64,000 nt of DNA from Homalodisca vitripennis. Lineage: Eukaryota; Arthropoda; Insecta; Hemiptera; Cicadellidae. Below are positions 24,319 through 33,890 of the stretch, one piece after another. The stretch spans positions 119,622,501 through 119,686,500 of the forward strand of contig NC_060215.1 in NCBI RefSeq assembly GCF_021130785.1. Reading direction: 5' to 3'. The notes under the pieces are model-generated. The model did not search any database. It worked only from the letters and a program-made list of their open reading frames with translations, and had not been told where the DNA came from. Made by a program: the position numbers and the translations under genes. The first letter of the stretch is position 1. Each line of letters opens with the position of its first letter.

Positions 24319-25203
24319 TTAAAACTTAAGGTCACTCATGTCAGCAGTTTCCCAGTCCTCAACACAATAAAAGGCTTTAATTTTTAACCAATTTTGTAAA
24401 ACGTTTTTAAAATTATGTACAGTAACATTCTTAGCAGCTAATGGTAACTTATTAAACAGTTTGACCCCAATGTAACCATAACTGTGTTGTGTTTTACTTA
24501 GTCTAACATATTTACAATCAATTAGGCCCTTATTTCTAGTGTTATGCTCATGGCAACTACCTCTTAGGTTATATTCATCCAAATGTTCTTTAACATAGAT
24601 CAGACATTGGAGAATATACATTGAGGGAACAGTAAGTATGCCTAGCTCTGTAAAATGTGATCTACAGCTATCCAGAAAGCCAATACCTGAAACACATCTG
24701 ATTGCTCGCTTTTGCCAATTAAAAACCTCCTTTGCACCAGGGGCGTTTCCCCACAGGATTAGGCCATACAATATGTGCGAGTGGAAAAAGGCATAGTATG
24801 CATTTATGACTAAACTGTCATTTGTGTACTGTTTTAGCTTACTTAGTAGGAAAACTACTCTAGATAAGCGAGTACACAAGTTACTTGTGTGATGATGCCA
24901 GCCCAATTTACAGTCTAATGTAATTCCTAACAATTTCACAGTCTTATCATCTAAGTTACATAAACTAAATACAATTTCCTCTGTTTTACTACTATTTACA
25001 GACAATTGATTGGCACAGAACCATAGATTAGGTCTCTCAACCATATAGTTTTTAACAATACAGTTAGTTTCAGAATTAGCGCTTGAAGTTAACAGTGTCG
25101 TGTCATCTGCATATAAAATACATTTATCAGGGATAAAAGCAGGTAGATCATTGACAAATATCACAAACAGAAAAGGGCCTAGGACAGAGCCCTGAGGTAC
25201 CCC
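24319..25203 (-). pseudogene. CR1-A ORF2, C-terminal part of the reverse transcriptase
   Basis: Begins mid-protein at GVPQGSVLGPF (about 25,203) and includes the catalytic YADD box, then the RT thumb and C-terminal region to a stop near 24,319. There are no internal stops or frameshifts. Upstream, the frame is cut at 25,203 where satellite sequence starts. About 11 residues that precede GVPQG in the sibling element are missing from both sides of the satellite piece. Confidence 0.9.
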
Positions 25204-25573
25204 TCACAGCTCTCTTATCCAGTAGAACTACACAAAGCGGAATCATTCATCAGTTCGATGTTGTTCAGCCCCTGTCTATTCTCTAAGCTCTTATATTCAG
25301 TAGCATTGTACATAATGGAATCATTTATCTTGTCCATGTTGTTTAGCCCCAGTCTATCCTTACAGCTCTGGTATACAGTAGACTACACATAGCTGAATCA
25401 TTTATCAGCTGGATGTGTTTCAGCCCCTGTCTATCCACACATCTCCTATTCCAGTAATACTGCACATGGCGGAATCATGCATCAACACCATGATCTTCAG
25501 CCCCTGTCTATTCTTACAGCTCTCATAATTAGTAGCATTGGACATAACTGATTCATTCATCAGGTCGATGTTG
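25204..25573 (+). repeat. Satellite fragment embedded in the CR1-A RT gene
   Basis: About 370 bp, nearly five 78-bp monomers, in the same orientation as the surrounding array, placed between the VVKV and GVPQG parts of the RT. Its monomer order (CTCTAAGCTCTTATATTC, TCTTGTCCATGTTG, then ATGATCTTCAGCCCC types) resembles 22,130-22,480. The junctions show only 1-3 bp of shared sequence. Confidence 0.9.
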
Positions 25574-26610
25574 TTCGACTTTAACAACCTGCTTTCTATT
25601 GGTTAGATAACTTTCTAACAGACTTAACTCCTCATTCTTAATGCCATAATATTCTAGTTTTCTACATAATATACTATGGGACATATTGTCAAAAGCTTTG
25701 CTCAAGTCAATCAGACTAGAACCTATAACTAACCTATCTTCAAAACCTTTTAAAATTACATTAATCATAGCTTCCACAGCCATTGCAGTGGAGAGTTTAG
25801 GCCTAAACCCATATTGATGGTCATATAGCAATGAATTATTTACAAAATAATTATGCAATTGAGACAACAAACAAGATTCTATTATTTTACTGAAAACAGG
25901 CACAATTGCAATGGGTCGGTAATTCTCTGGTAAATTTCTGTTACCTTTTTTAAAAACTGGGGTGACTTTAGCTGATTTTAGACAATCTGGAAACTGACCT
26001 TTAAACATAGTTAAATTTATCAAGTAAGTAAGAGGCACTATTATCACATTAATTATATGCTTTATTACAAAGTTTGAGAGCCCATAAATATCCTCACTGC
26101 GTGTATTATTTAACCTATGTACAATAAATTTTACCAAACTATCATCAATCGTGTTCCACTTAAAATTCAAATTCTCTTTATCAGGGAGAGGAAAATTATG
26201 CAAAAAATCATTGTGAGTTAAACCATTTACAGAAGTTATTGTGTTGTTAGTTAATGGCACATTAACAAAATAACTGTTTAACTCTCCTGGCAAGAGTGGT
26301 ATATTTTTTGAGATATTTGATTTCTTAACTCCAGATTCATTTCTTACAATATTCCATGCCATTTTACATTTATTTGGAGCATTTGATATTAAATAATTAT
26401 TTACAGAAATTTTTTCTTCAGAAATAGTCTTATTGTAAATTTTCCTATATCTCTTATATCTATCCTTATCAACGGTATTACAACTTTTCTTCCACTTATC
26501 ATATAAAATTAACAAGTAAGCTCTCATATTTTGTAGTTGAGGTGTGAACCATATTTTATAACGTTGTCTTGAATTGCCCTTGCCTTTTACAGTTCTTTTA
26601 AAGTTGGAGT
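25574..26610 (-). pseudogene. CR1-A ORF2, linker and RT fingers/palm part
   Basis: Open without stops from the CR1-B junction (26,610) to the satellite junction. It starts in the region between endonuclease and RT (WFTPQLQNMR), then carries the RT core NYRPIAIVPV and QYGFRP and the first catalytic Asp in LIDLSKAFD. It continues directly, in protein terms, from 29,789-30,655 and into 24,319-25,203. Its middle is about 50% identical by eye to the plus-strand ORF2 at 26,818-29,700. Confidence 0.9.
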
Positions 26611-26755
26611 GCCCCTATCCCTTTGGGATAAAATGTATGATCCGGACTTCTGGCCTACAGGGACGTATGTAAGTAAGTTTAGATTCTCTCATAAAAGTTC
26701 TTTAGTGGAACCCTCTTTTTTAGAGTCAGGACAGTTAACGAACCCGGGGTTATAG
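26611..26755 (+). pseudogene. CR1-B ORF1, C-terminal remnant
   Basis: A frame open from the insertion junction to TAG at 26,753-26,755 encodes a tail with FWPTGTYVSKFRF, which resembles the end of retrotransposon ORF1 proteins. It overlaps the upstream extension of the ORF2 frame, which is open from 26,695. Confidence 0.5.
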
Positions 26756-26817
26756 TCACCCAATCCTCAGTCGGCCTAGTTAATTGTCATAGGCCTAGCC
26801 TGAGTGCCGCTACTCAG

Positions 26818-29700
26818 GTGGTTGAATCACGTTCTGAGACTGTGCTTGCGCATATTAACATGCAATGTATAAAGAACAAGGTGAATTTACTTGAAGTTTT
26901 TAACCGTCGCATACTTTGTGACGTTCTTTGTGTCAATGAACACTGGTGCATAGAAGACGAAATACAACTTTATACACCTATGGACTATCTACTTGCGGCT
27001 AGCTTCTGTAGATCTACTCCATATGGCGGAGCTGCAATTTTTGTAAGAAGTTCATTTAAATATTCTTTTTCTGTTGTAAATATTGATTCGTTCTGTGAAG
27101 AGAAACAATTTGAAGCGGTTATGATCTCTTTTAATGTTATTAATTTGTTGATTTTATCTGTTTATCGCACACCTGACTCTTGTATTGTAACTTTTACTGA
27201 TAGATTGTCTCAACTTCTTGAATTTGTCTGCAATAGTCCTAAGTTCTTTAAATATAAGGTCATTATCGCTGGGGACATAAATATTGACCCCAATAGGAGT
27301 ACCTTAAATACAGCTAAATTTCTTAATGCACTAAAATCTTATGATTGTTTTTGTCTTAATCTGTCTCCCACCAGGCTGGAGTCTTGTCTGGATAATTTCA
27401 TTTCCAATCTCCACCCTTTTTTATATACATGTAAAACTGTTCAACCTCACATCTCCGATCACCTTGGTTTGTTGTTAAATATTGATTTATCTTATTTGTC
27501 ACCGTGTACCGCTTTACCAGCTGATAAGTGTGAAAAAAATGTTTATAGTTTTAGAGTTTTAAATGATGTTAGTATTAATAGATTTAAGTACAGATTGGGT
27601 AACATTGACTGGTCTGAAGTGATAGTTTCAAATGACCTTGAAGTGGCTTTTGATTGTTTCATGCAGGTCCTTCAACATAATTTTAATGATTGTTGTCCTA
27701 CTAAAACTAAAGTGGCCAAAAATACTGTAAATAATAATCGCAAACTTAAAAACTGGTATACTCCTGTTTTAAAGCAGATTAGGCTATTTTTAGATATTAG
27801 TCATAGTAGATGTAAGAGCAATCCTGCCTTATGTGAAATCCACAGAAGGGTTAAGAAGTTCTATAGGGAACAAATAGATCTAGCTAAGAAAAATGCCAAC
27901 GATGCTTATATCGTGGAATCACGTAACCTCTGTAAAGCTGCCTGGAACGTCATTAATCTGGAAACAGGGCGTACACCTAAGAAAAACTTACAGACAGAGC
28001 TTCCTATATCTGCTAGTGATTTCAATGATTTTTTTGTAAATATTTCTAATAATGTAAAAGGTAATAATGCCGTTAACTTGAATTTAGCTGGTGCCATCAA
28101 TATCTTAGAGTCTAGTGTTATAAAGAATCCTCAATTACTGCCATTTAAATGGAATTTTGTGAATTCTGATGATGTTTTTAAAACTGTTATTGGGCTCAGT
28201 AATTCAAAATCTGAAGATATTTTTGGTCTTTCCAACTTTGTGTTAAAGAAAATAATAGATGTAATCTTGTATCCCCTCACTTTTCTTATTAATTGGATAC
28301 TCGCAGTTGGTGTTTTCCCACATTGTTTGAAACTTACTCTAACTGTGCCTGTATATAAAAAAGGGGATAGATCTAATATTAGTAATTATCGACCTATAGC
28401 GCTGGTTCCTGTTGTATCTAAAGTGGTCGAAAGTATCATTAAGTCTCAGATGGAATGTTATTTTGAGCAGAATCATCTGCTCTCATCTGCCCAATTTGGT
28501 TTTAGAGAAAATCTGTCTACTGTTAAAGCTGTTGAAAGTGTTGTATCCTTTATCTTGAATAGCTTTGAAAATAGTGAGGAAGCCAGCACTTTATTACTAG
28601 ATCTAAGCAAAGCTTTCGATACTGTGCCCCATCAGGTATTGCTTGAGAAATTGAGCTACTATGGTTTTGGAGGCAACGAGTTGTCACTGTTGTCCTCATA
28701 TCTTTTAGATAGATCCCAGTTGGTCAAAGTTGGTGATCAAAGATCTGATCTTAGAAGGGTTGAAAGTGGGGTTCCCCAGGGTTCTGTCCTGGGTCCCTTT
28801 CTGTTTATAGTTTTTATCAACGACCTTCCCAATTTTGTACCTAATAAGAGTGTTCTTTATGCTGACGACACCACACTAATGTGTTCTAATAAGCTATCTG
28901 ACATTAATTCTGTAGTAATAAATTATATGAGGGAAAGGTCTTACCTCTGGTTTGATGCCAACTGCCTATATGTTAACGAGGATAAGACGGAGCATATTGT
29001 TTTTAGTTTAAGGAAATACTCTGACAATAAATCAATAAAGTTACTGGGAATTAATTTAGATTCTAGGCTTACTTGGAGAAGTCATACTGATGCTCTTTGT
29101 TCTCGCCTGTCTAGAGTAATTTTTTTACTGAAAAGACTTAAAATTTGTACTAGCTCTACCATAGTTACTAAGGCATATTTTGCGCTGTTTCATTCCCACC
29201 TTTTGTATGGTGCCCTACTTTGGGGCAATTCAAGTGGTGCCAATGAGGTTTTTTTATGTCAAAAGAAGGCCTTACGCACAGTTTTTGATGTCAGTACTAG
29301 TGATTCTTGTAGGCCTATTTTTGTAGAACACGGTATACTTACTTTGCCGTGTATTTTTATCTTTCAATGTTTGGTATATGTAAAGGAAAATCTAGATGTT
29401 TTTAACCTGAGAAGTGTCACTCATAATTATAATACAAGGTACCAAGATCTTCTAGATTTAAGATATGTTAGACTCACCAAAACCCAGCAAATGTATTTGT
29501 ATATTGGGAAAAAGCTCTTCAATAAGTTACCATTAGGCTGTAGAGATATTACGTGTAAAGTTTTTAAAAATGTTGTTTTAAGATGGCTTAAGAAAAAAGA
29601 TTTTTATTCTGTTGATGAGATGTTATCAGGCAGTATTGACATTGTATTTCAATTTAGTTTTTTATGCTTTCTGACATGTACTTATGACCATAAGTGCTAA
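26818..29700 (+). CDS. CR1-B ORF2: APE endonuclease + reverse transcriptase, intact frame
   Basis: A 960-codon frame without stops. It would nick target DNA and copy the element RNA in place (target-primed reverse transcription). Counting from 26,818, the endonuclease occupies about residues 10-225 with HINMQ, NEHW (E41), YRTPDS, GDIN (152-155) and SDHL (213-216). The RT spans about 480-780 with YRPIALVPV, catalytic Asp595 in LDLSKAFD, GVPQGSVLGP and YADD (681-684). The frame is open upstream to 26,695 with no ATG before the endonuclease domain, so 26,818 (GTG) is only nominal. Translation may have depended on ORF1 or re-initiation. All catalytic residues I can check are present, so the protein could be functional although the copy lacks most of ORF1 and its own promoter. 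Confidence 0.92.
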   Translation: MVESRSETVLAHINMQCIKNKVNLLEVFNRRILCDVLCVNEHWCIEDEIQLYTPMDYLLAASFCRSTPYGGAAIFVRSSFKYSFSVVNIDSFCEEKQFEAVMISFNVINLLILSVYRTPDSCIVTFTDRLSQLLEFVCNSPKFFKYKVIIAGDINIDPNRSTLNTAKFLNALKSYDCFCLNLSPTRLESCLDNFISNLHPFLYTCKTVQPHISDHLGLLLNIDLSYLSPCTALPADKCEKNVYSFRVLNDVSINRFKYRLGNIDWSEVIVSNDLEVAFDCFMQVLQHNFNDCCPTKTKVAKNTVNNNRKLKNWYTPVLKQIRLFLDISHSRCKSNPALCEIHRRVKKFYREQIDLAKKNANDAYIVESRNLCKAAWNVINLETGRTPKKNLQTELPISASDFNDFFVNISNNVKGNNAVNLNLAGAINILESSVIKNPQLLPFKWNFVNSDDVFKTVIGLSNSKSEDIFGLSNFVLKKIIDVILYPLTFLINWILAVGVFPHCLKLTLTVPVYKKGDRSNISNYRPIALVPVVSKVVESIIKSQMECYFEQNHLLSSAQFGFRENLSTVKAVESVVSFILNSFENSEEASTLLLDLSKAFDTVPHQVLLEKLSYYGFGGNELSLLSSYLLDRSQLVKVGDQRSDLRRVESGVPQGSVLGPFLFIVFINDLPNFVPNKSVLYADDTTLMCSNKLSDINSVVINYMRERSYLWFDANCLYVNEDKTEHIVFSLRKYSDNKSIKLLGINLDSRLTWRSHTDALCSRLSRVIFLLKRLKICTSSTIVTKAYFALFHSHLLYGALLWGNSSGANEVFLCQKKALRTVFDVSTSDSCRPIFVEHGILTLPCIFIFQCLVYVKENLDVFNLRSVTHNYNTRYQDLLDLRYVRLTKTQQMYLYIGKKLFNKLPLGCRDITCKVFKNVVLRWLKKKDFYSVDEMLSGSIDIVFQFSFLCFLTCTYDHKC

Positions 29701-29761
29701 ACCTAGTATTCTAGTATTATCTAATTTCTTTGACTTTGTCATGGCATTGTAATGTGGGACG

Positions 29762-29788
29762 ACAATAAAATGATTCTTGATTCTTGAT
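29762..29788 (+). repeat. 3' tail of CR1-B
   Basis: ACAATAAAATGATTCTTGATTCTTGAT: a poly(A) signal followed by short TGATTCT repeats marks the 3' end. The CR1-A coding frame resumes at 29,789. Confidence 0.85.
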
Positions 29789-30655
29789 ACACTGACTATT
29801 GGACAGTTGTTATTTAAAATATTAGACACAATATTTACAAAGAATTCAAATGCTAAATTTACATCACTTACAAGATACAAAGGAGTCCAGTCTGTATCAT
29901 TTGTTAAACTTTCAGTAAGGCTAAACAATCGGTCCCTTGTAAGAAGTCGTGTTGTTGATCGTATGTCATTACATTGTTTTGGCCTAACTTTATTTAAGTC
30001 AAACTCAACCAAGACCCCAGCATGGTCTGATACTATATCCTGGTTAATGAGAGAACAATAATATAGCTCCTGTTTGACATTTGTATAGACATTATCAAGA
30101 CAGGAATAGTTTCTGGTTGGCTGCTCATTCACATAATATAGGTTAGTAGACCTAAGAACATTAAAAAAATACTGTACATAGGGCCTATTTGGTTTTAAAA
30201 TATCAACATTTAAATCCCCACATAAAGCAAAATGTGTGTATGGTCTATCCATTAAATCCAATATTAAGCGTTCTAAATTGTTTATAAAATTATTAAAATC
30301 TGAGTCTGGAGTTCTATATACATTTAATAAAATCAAATTAAAGTCTAACAATAAAATAGCAGATGCTTCACATAAATAATTAATACTATACTTAGATACA
30401 TTTATACTTTCATATTTCAAGCTACAATCTACCATTATTGACGAGCCTCCCCGAGTAAGAGGTGGTTTCCTACTGAAACTAGATGCCACAATAAAACCTT
30501 CTGGGACATACAGAGTAATTTCATCCTCATGTAACCAGTGCTCATTAATACACAGCACATCAATATTTTTAATGTTCAAAATGACTTCTAGTTGCCCTAT
30601 TTTGTTTCTTATTGATTGTATGTTTATAGTCAAGATATTTAGCTTACTTCTACAC
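29789..30655 (-). pseudogene. CR1-A ORF2, endonuclease part
   Basis: The APE-type endonuclease is complete: INIQS, NEHW, YRTPDS, GDLNVD and SDHAGV are all present, and there are no stops up to the CR1-B junction at 29,789. Past the junction, translation runs into CR1-B 3' UTR and stops, so the protein is truncated before the RT. The ORF2 frame is open into the end of ORF1 (stop at 30,663-30,665) in the -1 frame without an ATG, which would fit frameshifting or re-initiation. That mechanism is inference. Confidence 0.9.
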
Positions 30656-30662
30656 TTAAATT

Positions 30663-32492
30663 CTAAAGAGGATGTTGCACCGAAGGCAGAAGTCCGTTTC
30701 CCGATGGTGTAGCAGAGTCAGTTGCCGGTGTGGTGATATGCAAAAACGTTGGTGACACAATCCCAGCCGCGACTGGCACCCCCTTAGCACTTACAAGAGG
30801 GGTTGATGGTGATGCTGCAGCCCTCTCGTCCGCAGGTGTAGAAGGGCGAGTGAGTGGTGATGTGGTCTCTGCCGCAGCCGGCATCCCCTCAGTTCTCACT
30901 AAATTGCCTTGTGGCTGCGATGGTGATGTAGTTCCATCATTTATGTGGTTTACAGCAGTACAGATTTGCTCCGCAAGCCATCTCTTTCCTCTATTATTAA
31001 GGTGTAGTCCATGACGATTGTGCAGATGTCTTTCCGCTTTGCTTATCTCAACCAACATCACATTTTTATAAGAGTTACACAGTTCCTTAATTGATAAGTT
31101 AGATTTTCTTTGCAACTTATTCACACATGACCATTGAGGAAGATCAAATCTATTTGGCAAATCTACCAGAATTATGGTGTTGTTCCTAACCTTCTGAATT
31201 GTCTCTGTTATACCAGTTATAGCTTCATTAGCTTCATTCCTTGAGATGTCATTTGTGCCACAGAAAATTACTAATACATCATCTTTACTTTTTAATTCAT
31301 TTGAAATATTACTAGAGTCCAGTATGTCTTTTGTTCGACCACCAGGTCTCACGAACCCCACTGCTGAATAAGAGTTTTGGTTCTTGTTAATATGCCAAGA
31401 CAGGCCACTCCCATGGCTGTCAGCACAGATCAACAGTGTATCTTTATTCTTATTCTCACAAGTATTGTGGCAGTGAACTTGTTTGGCTTTCAAGCCGCTG
31501 TAATTTGCCTGATGGACTTTTGATTTAGCAGTATTAATATTGATAGATGAGATGATACATTCATTTTCATCAGTCACCTCTTCTGTAGAAACATCAGAAA
31601 GTACCTCAAACGGATTAATTGAGAAGAACTTTGGACCTGACTTATTATAGTTAATTGGTTTAACAGAATGACGAGATGGCACTTTCAGCCACTTTTCAAC
31701 ATCAAGAGTGGGTTGTTGTACACCATTTAAGGGAGAGAAATAATCCAAGCAGTTGGGATCCCCTGTTCTTTTACATGTAGTGTCTGGTTTATTGAGTTTT
31801 TCTCTTTCCAAGATCCCAATTATACTCTCTAGAGACCGTATTGTATCAAGCATTTTTGTAGTTTCCTCTTTAAGAATTACACATCTATCACACGATCTAT
31901 TTGTATTATAGTTATGTACATGTTCACTTGCTTTGTTTTCTTCTTCTACCTCTGAGATAAGCTTTTCTTTTGCCTCTTTTTCATATCTGAGTTTGTTCTC
32001 CAATACTTTCATTTTCTTCAATAATTCCTGTTCTTTTTCAACTGACTCTTTCTTTAATAATTCATAGTCTTCTTCATTTTGTTTTACTTTGTCTTCAAGT
32101 TCCAGTATATAAAACGAGCTTTTGTGTTTTGCCGAGTGTAGTTCTTTTCGTAAATATTCATTTTCTTGTAAGACAGATTTATTCATCTCATCAGCTAGTG
32201 ACGAATAATTCAGCTTTTCTGAATTTTCTTCAGTAGATTCTGTACTTGCGTCAATCATAGATTCGTTTTTGTCTATTGAATAAAAATTTAAACATCTCCA
32301 ATCCTCCAAAAATTGTTCTTTCTCCATTGTTTTCACATCAGTAATGGTCAAGTTAACACACTTAAAGTGAAACCATTTATTGCATATGCTACATAGGATA
32401 GCCGATGACTTTACATTTTTTTCACATTTACCACAGGGATATTTTCCCATTGTCAAAATTATATTATTATAATATTTATTATTTTCAAACAA
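30663..32492 (-). CDS. CR1-A ORF1: PHD finger, coiled coil and SGNH esterase
   Basis: A 609-codon intact frame. Residues 20-67 form a PHD-like zinc finger (C20, C23, C34, C37, H42, C45, C67). The last ligand of the usual WxCxxC end is Phe70 instead of Cys. Residues about 100-232 are a Lys/Glu-rich coiled coil, probably for multimerisation. Residues about 352-510 are an SGNH/GDSL-like esterase with ADSHG (S359), GTND (412-415) and HGLHLN (H497), so the catalytic residues are retained. The C-terminal 90 residues are Pro/Ser/Thr/Ala-rich. PHD plus esterase ORF1 proteins are known in the CR1 group; the esterase is thought to help membrane or RNP handling but its role is unproven. M15 (MGKYPCGKCEK) is a plausible alternative start. 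Confidence 0.9.
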   Translation of the reverse strand: MFENNKYYNNIILTMGKYPCGKCEKNVKSSAILCSICNKWFHFKCVNLTITDVKTMEKEQFLEDWRCLNFYSIDKNESMIDASTESTEENSEKLNYSSLADEMNKSVLQENEYLRKELHSAKHKSSFYILELEDKVKQNEEDYELLKKESVEKEQELLKKMKVLENKLRYEKEAKEKLISEVEEENKASEHVHNYNTNRSCDRCVILKEETTKMLDTIRSLESIIGILEREKLNKPDTTCKRTGDPNCLDYFSPLNGVQQPTLDVEKWLKVPSRHSVKPINYNKSGPKFFSINPFEVLSDVSTEEVTDENECIISSININTAKSKVHQANYSGLKAKQVHCHNTCENKNKDTLLICADSHGSGLSWHINKNQNSYSAVGFVRPGGRTKDILDSSNISNELKSKDDVLVIFCGTNDISRNEANEAITGITETIQKVRNNTIILVDLPNRFDLPQWSCVNKLQRKSNLSIKELCNSYKNVMLVEISKAERHLHNRHGLHLNNRGKRWLAEQICTAVNHINDGTTSPSQPQGNLVRTEGMPAAAETTSPLTRPSTPADERAAASPSTPLVSAKGVPVAAGIVSPTFLHITTPATDSATPSGNGLLPSVQHPL

Positions 32493-33037
32493 TGATATCT
32501 TATTTTAAGTCCTTTATTTGCTGTAGCAAAATAAAATTAAAGAAAAAAAATACTAATTCTATGTGGGCATGAATTACGGTGAACAAGTTTGCTCACTTCT
32601 TTTTTTTTTTTTTAAGCTTTAAAGTAACAAAATGTTGGTTGTTACTTTAATTGACCAATGTAAACAAAGCAGACAGCAGTACAAAGCAGAATAACCTGAC
32701 TGACCTTGACCTGTCACTACAGGTGGCTCACCAACCAGTTAGGTCTACAGCTGATTGAAAATCCAGGCTATCCCTATCTAGTGTCTGTCACTACAAGAGT
32801 CAATGGAATTCTCACTTCCTGTCACTTTTCATTCAATTTATAAAAATAAATATTACTTCAGTTGTATTCCAAAAAAATTACAATTTAAAGTACAGGTTTA
32901 TTACATAAAATCAGTGTTTCAATATATTTCTACTATGAAGATAGTTATAAAATGTTTAATTTACAGTTCCAATATTATAAGTTAAACATGTGGTTTCAAC
33001 TTAGATCAAGGTAAGTAAAACTTTCATTTAGTACTTG
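32493..33037 (-). other. 5' region upstream of CR1-A ORF1
   Basis: Non-satellite, AT-rich sequence between ORF1 and the resuming array. It contains a T tract (about 32,600-32,613), a hairpin (32,621-32,648) and two copies of CTGTCACTACA 74 bp apart (32,711 and 32,785). It is probably the CR1-A 5' UTR and internal promoter, but I cannot exclude that part belongs to another element. No coding sequence is recognised. Confidence 0.5.
32621..32648. repeat. Perfect 10-bp inverted repeat (hairpin)
   Basis: AAAGTAACAA and TTGTTACTTT are separated by 8 bp, within the presumed CR1-A 5' UTR. Confidence 0.7.
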
Positions 33038-33270
33038 ATCCAGTACTACAGCACGTGGCGGAATCATACTTCAGCTCAATGTTGTTCAGTCCCTGTCTAT
33101 CCTCACAGGTGTCCTATACAGTTGCATTGGACATAACGAAATCATTCATCAGCTTGATTTTGTTCAGTCCGTGTCGGTGCTCAGGGCTCTCTTATACAGT
33201 ACCACTGGACATTTCAGAATTATTCGTCAGCTCGATGTTGTACAGCCCCTGTCTATCCTCATAGCTCTCA

Positions 33271-33515
33271 TATTCAGTAGCATTGGACATAACGGAATCA
33301 TACATCTGGTCGATGTTGTTCAGCCCCAGTCTATCTTCACAGCTCTCTTATCCAATAGAACTACACATAGCTGAATCATTCATCAGCTGGATGTGTTTCA
33401 GCCCCGGTCTATCCACACATCTCCCAGTCCAGTACCACTGCACGTGGCGGAATCATTCAACAGCTCGATGTCGTTCCGCCCCTGTCAATCCTCACAGGTC
33501 TAATATACAGTAGCA
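33271..33515 (+). repeat. Satellite sub-block, first of three copies (offset 700 bp)
   Basis: The stretch with CATCTGGTCGATG, CAGCCCCGGTCTATCC and GATGTCGTTCCGCCCC monomers is repeated at about 33,971-34,215 and again at about 37,231-37,475 with very few differences. Confidence 0.85.
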
Positions 33516-33890
33516 ATGGACATAGCGGAATCATTCATCAGCTTGATGTTGTTCAGTTCATGTCGGTGCTCAGGGCTCTCCTATACAGTAGCACTGGTTA
33601 TAGCGGAATCATTCATCAGCTTGATGTTGTTCAGCCCTGTCTATCCTTACAGCTCTCCTATACAGTACCACTGGACATAGCAGAATCATTCATCAGCTCG
33701 ATGTTGTTCAGTCCCAGTCTATCCTTACAGCTCTCTTATCCAGTAGAACTACACAAAGCGGAATCATTCAACAGTTCGATAATGTCCAGCCCCTGTCTAT
33801 TCTCTAAGCTCTTATATTCAGTAGCATTGTACATAATGGAATCATTTATCTAGTCCATGTTGTTTAGCCCCAGTCTATCCTCACAGCTCT

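Larger units (their letters stand above)
26611..29788 (+). mobile_element. CR1-B: 5'-truncated CR1-clade retrotransposon nested in CR1-A
   Basis: A plus-strand element of about 3.18 kb that splits CR1-A ORF2 between the codons for CPIVSV and TPTLKRT. It has the last 48 codons of an ORF1-like frame, the full ORF2 and a TTGATTC-repeat tail. The 5' end lies inside ORF1, the usual result of incomplete reverse transcription. No target-site duplication is evident. It belongs to a family related to CR1-A but distinct in sequence and tail. Confidence 0.9.
24145..33037 (-). mobile_element. CR1-A: near full-length CR1-clade non-LTR retrotransposon, interrupted twice
   Basis: A minus-strand element of roughly 5.3 kb once the two later insertions are removed. 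It reads, from its 5' end, a 5' region (about 33,037-32,493), ORF1 (32,492-30,663), ORF2 endonuclease part (about 30,655-29,789), [CR1-B insertion], ORF2 middle (26,610-25,574), [satellite insertion], ORF2 RT C-terminus (25,203-24,319), 3' UTR and a (TTGA)n tail. The PHD + esterase ORF1 and the APE endonuclease + RT ORF2 place it in the CR1/L2 group. It sits in the satellite. The flanking monomers rejoin only if about 10-13 bp are missing, and no target-site duplication is visible. The exact 5' end is uncertain. Confidence 0.88.

Noticed and set aside
30730..31014. Plus-strand 94-codon frame inside CR1-A ORF1
   Set aside because: Antisense shadow of the Pro/Ala/Thr-rich C-terminus of ORF1.
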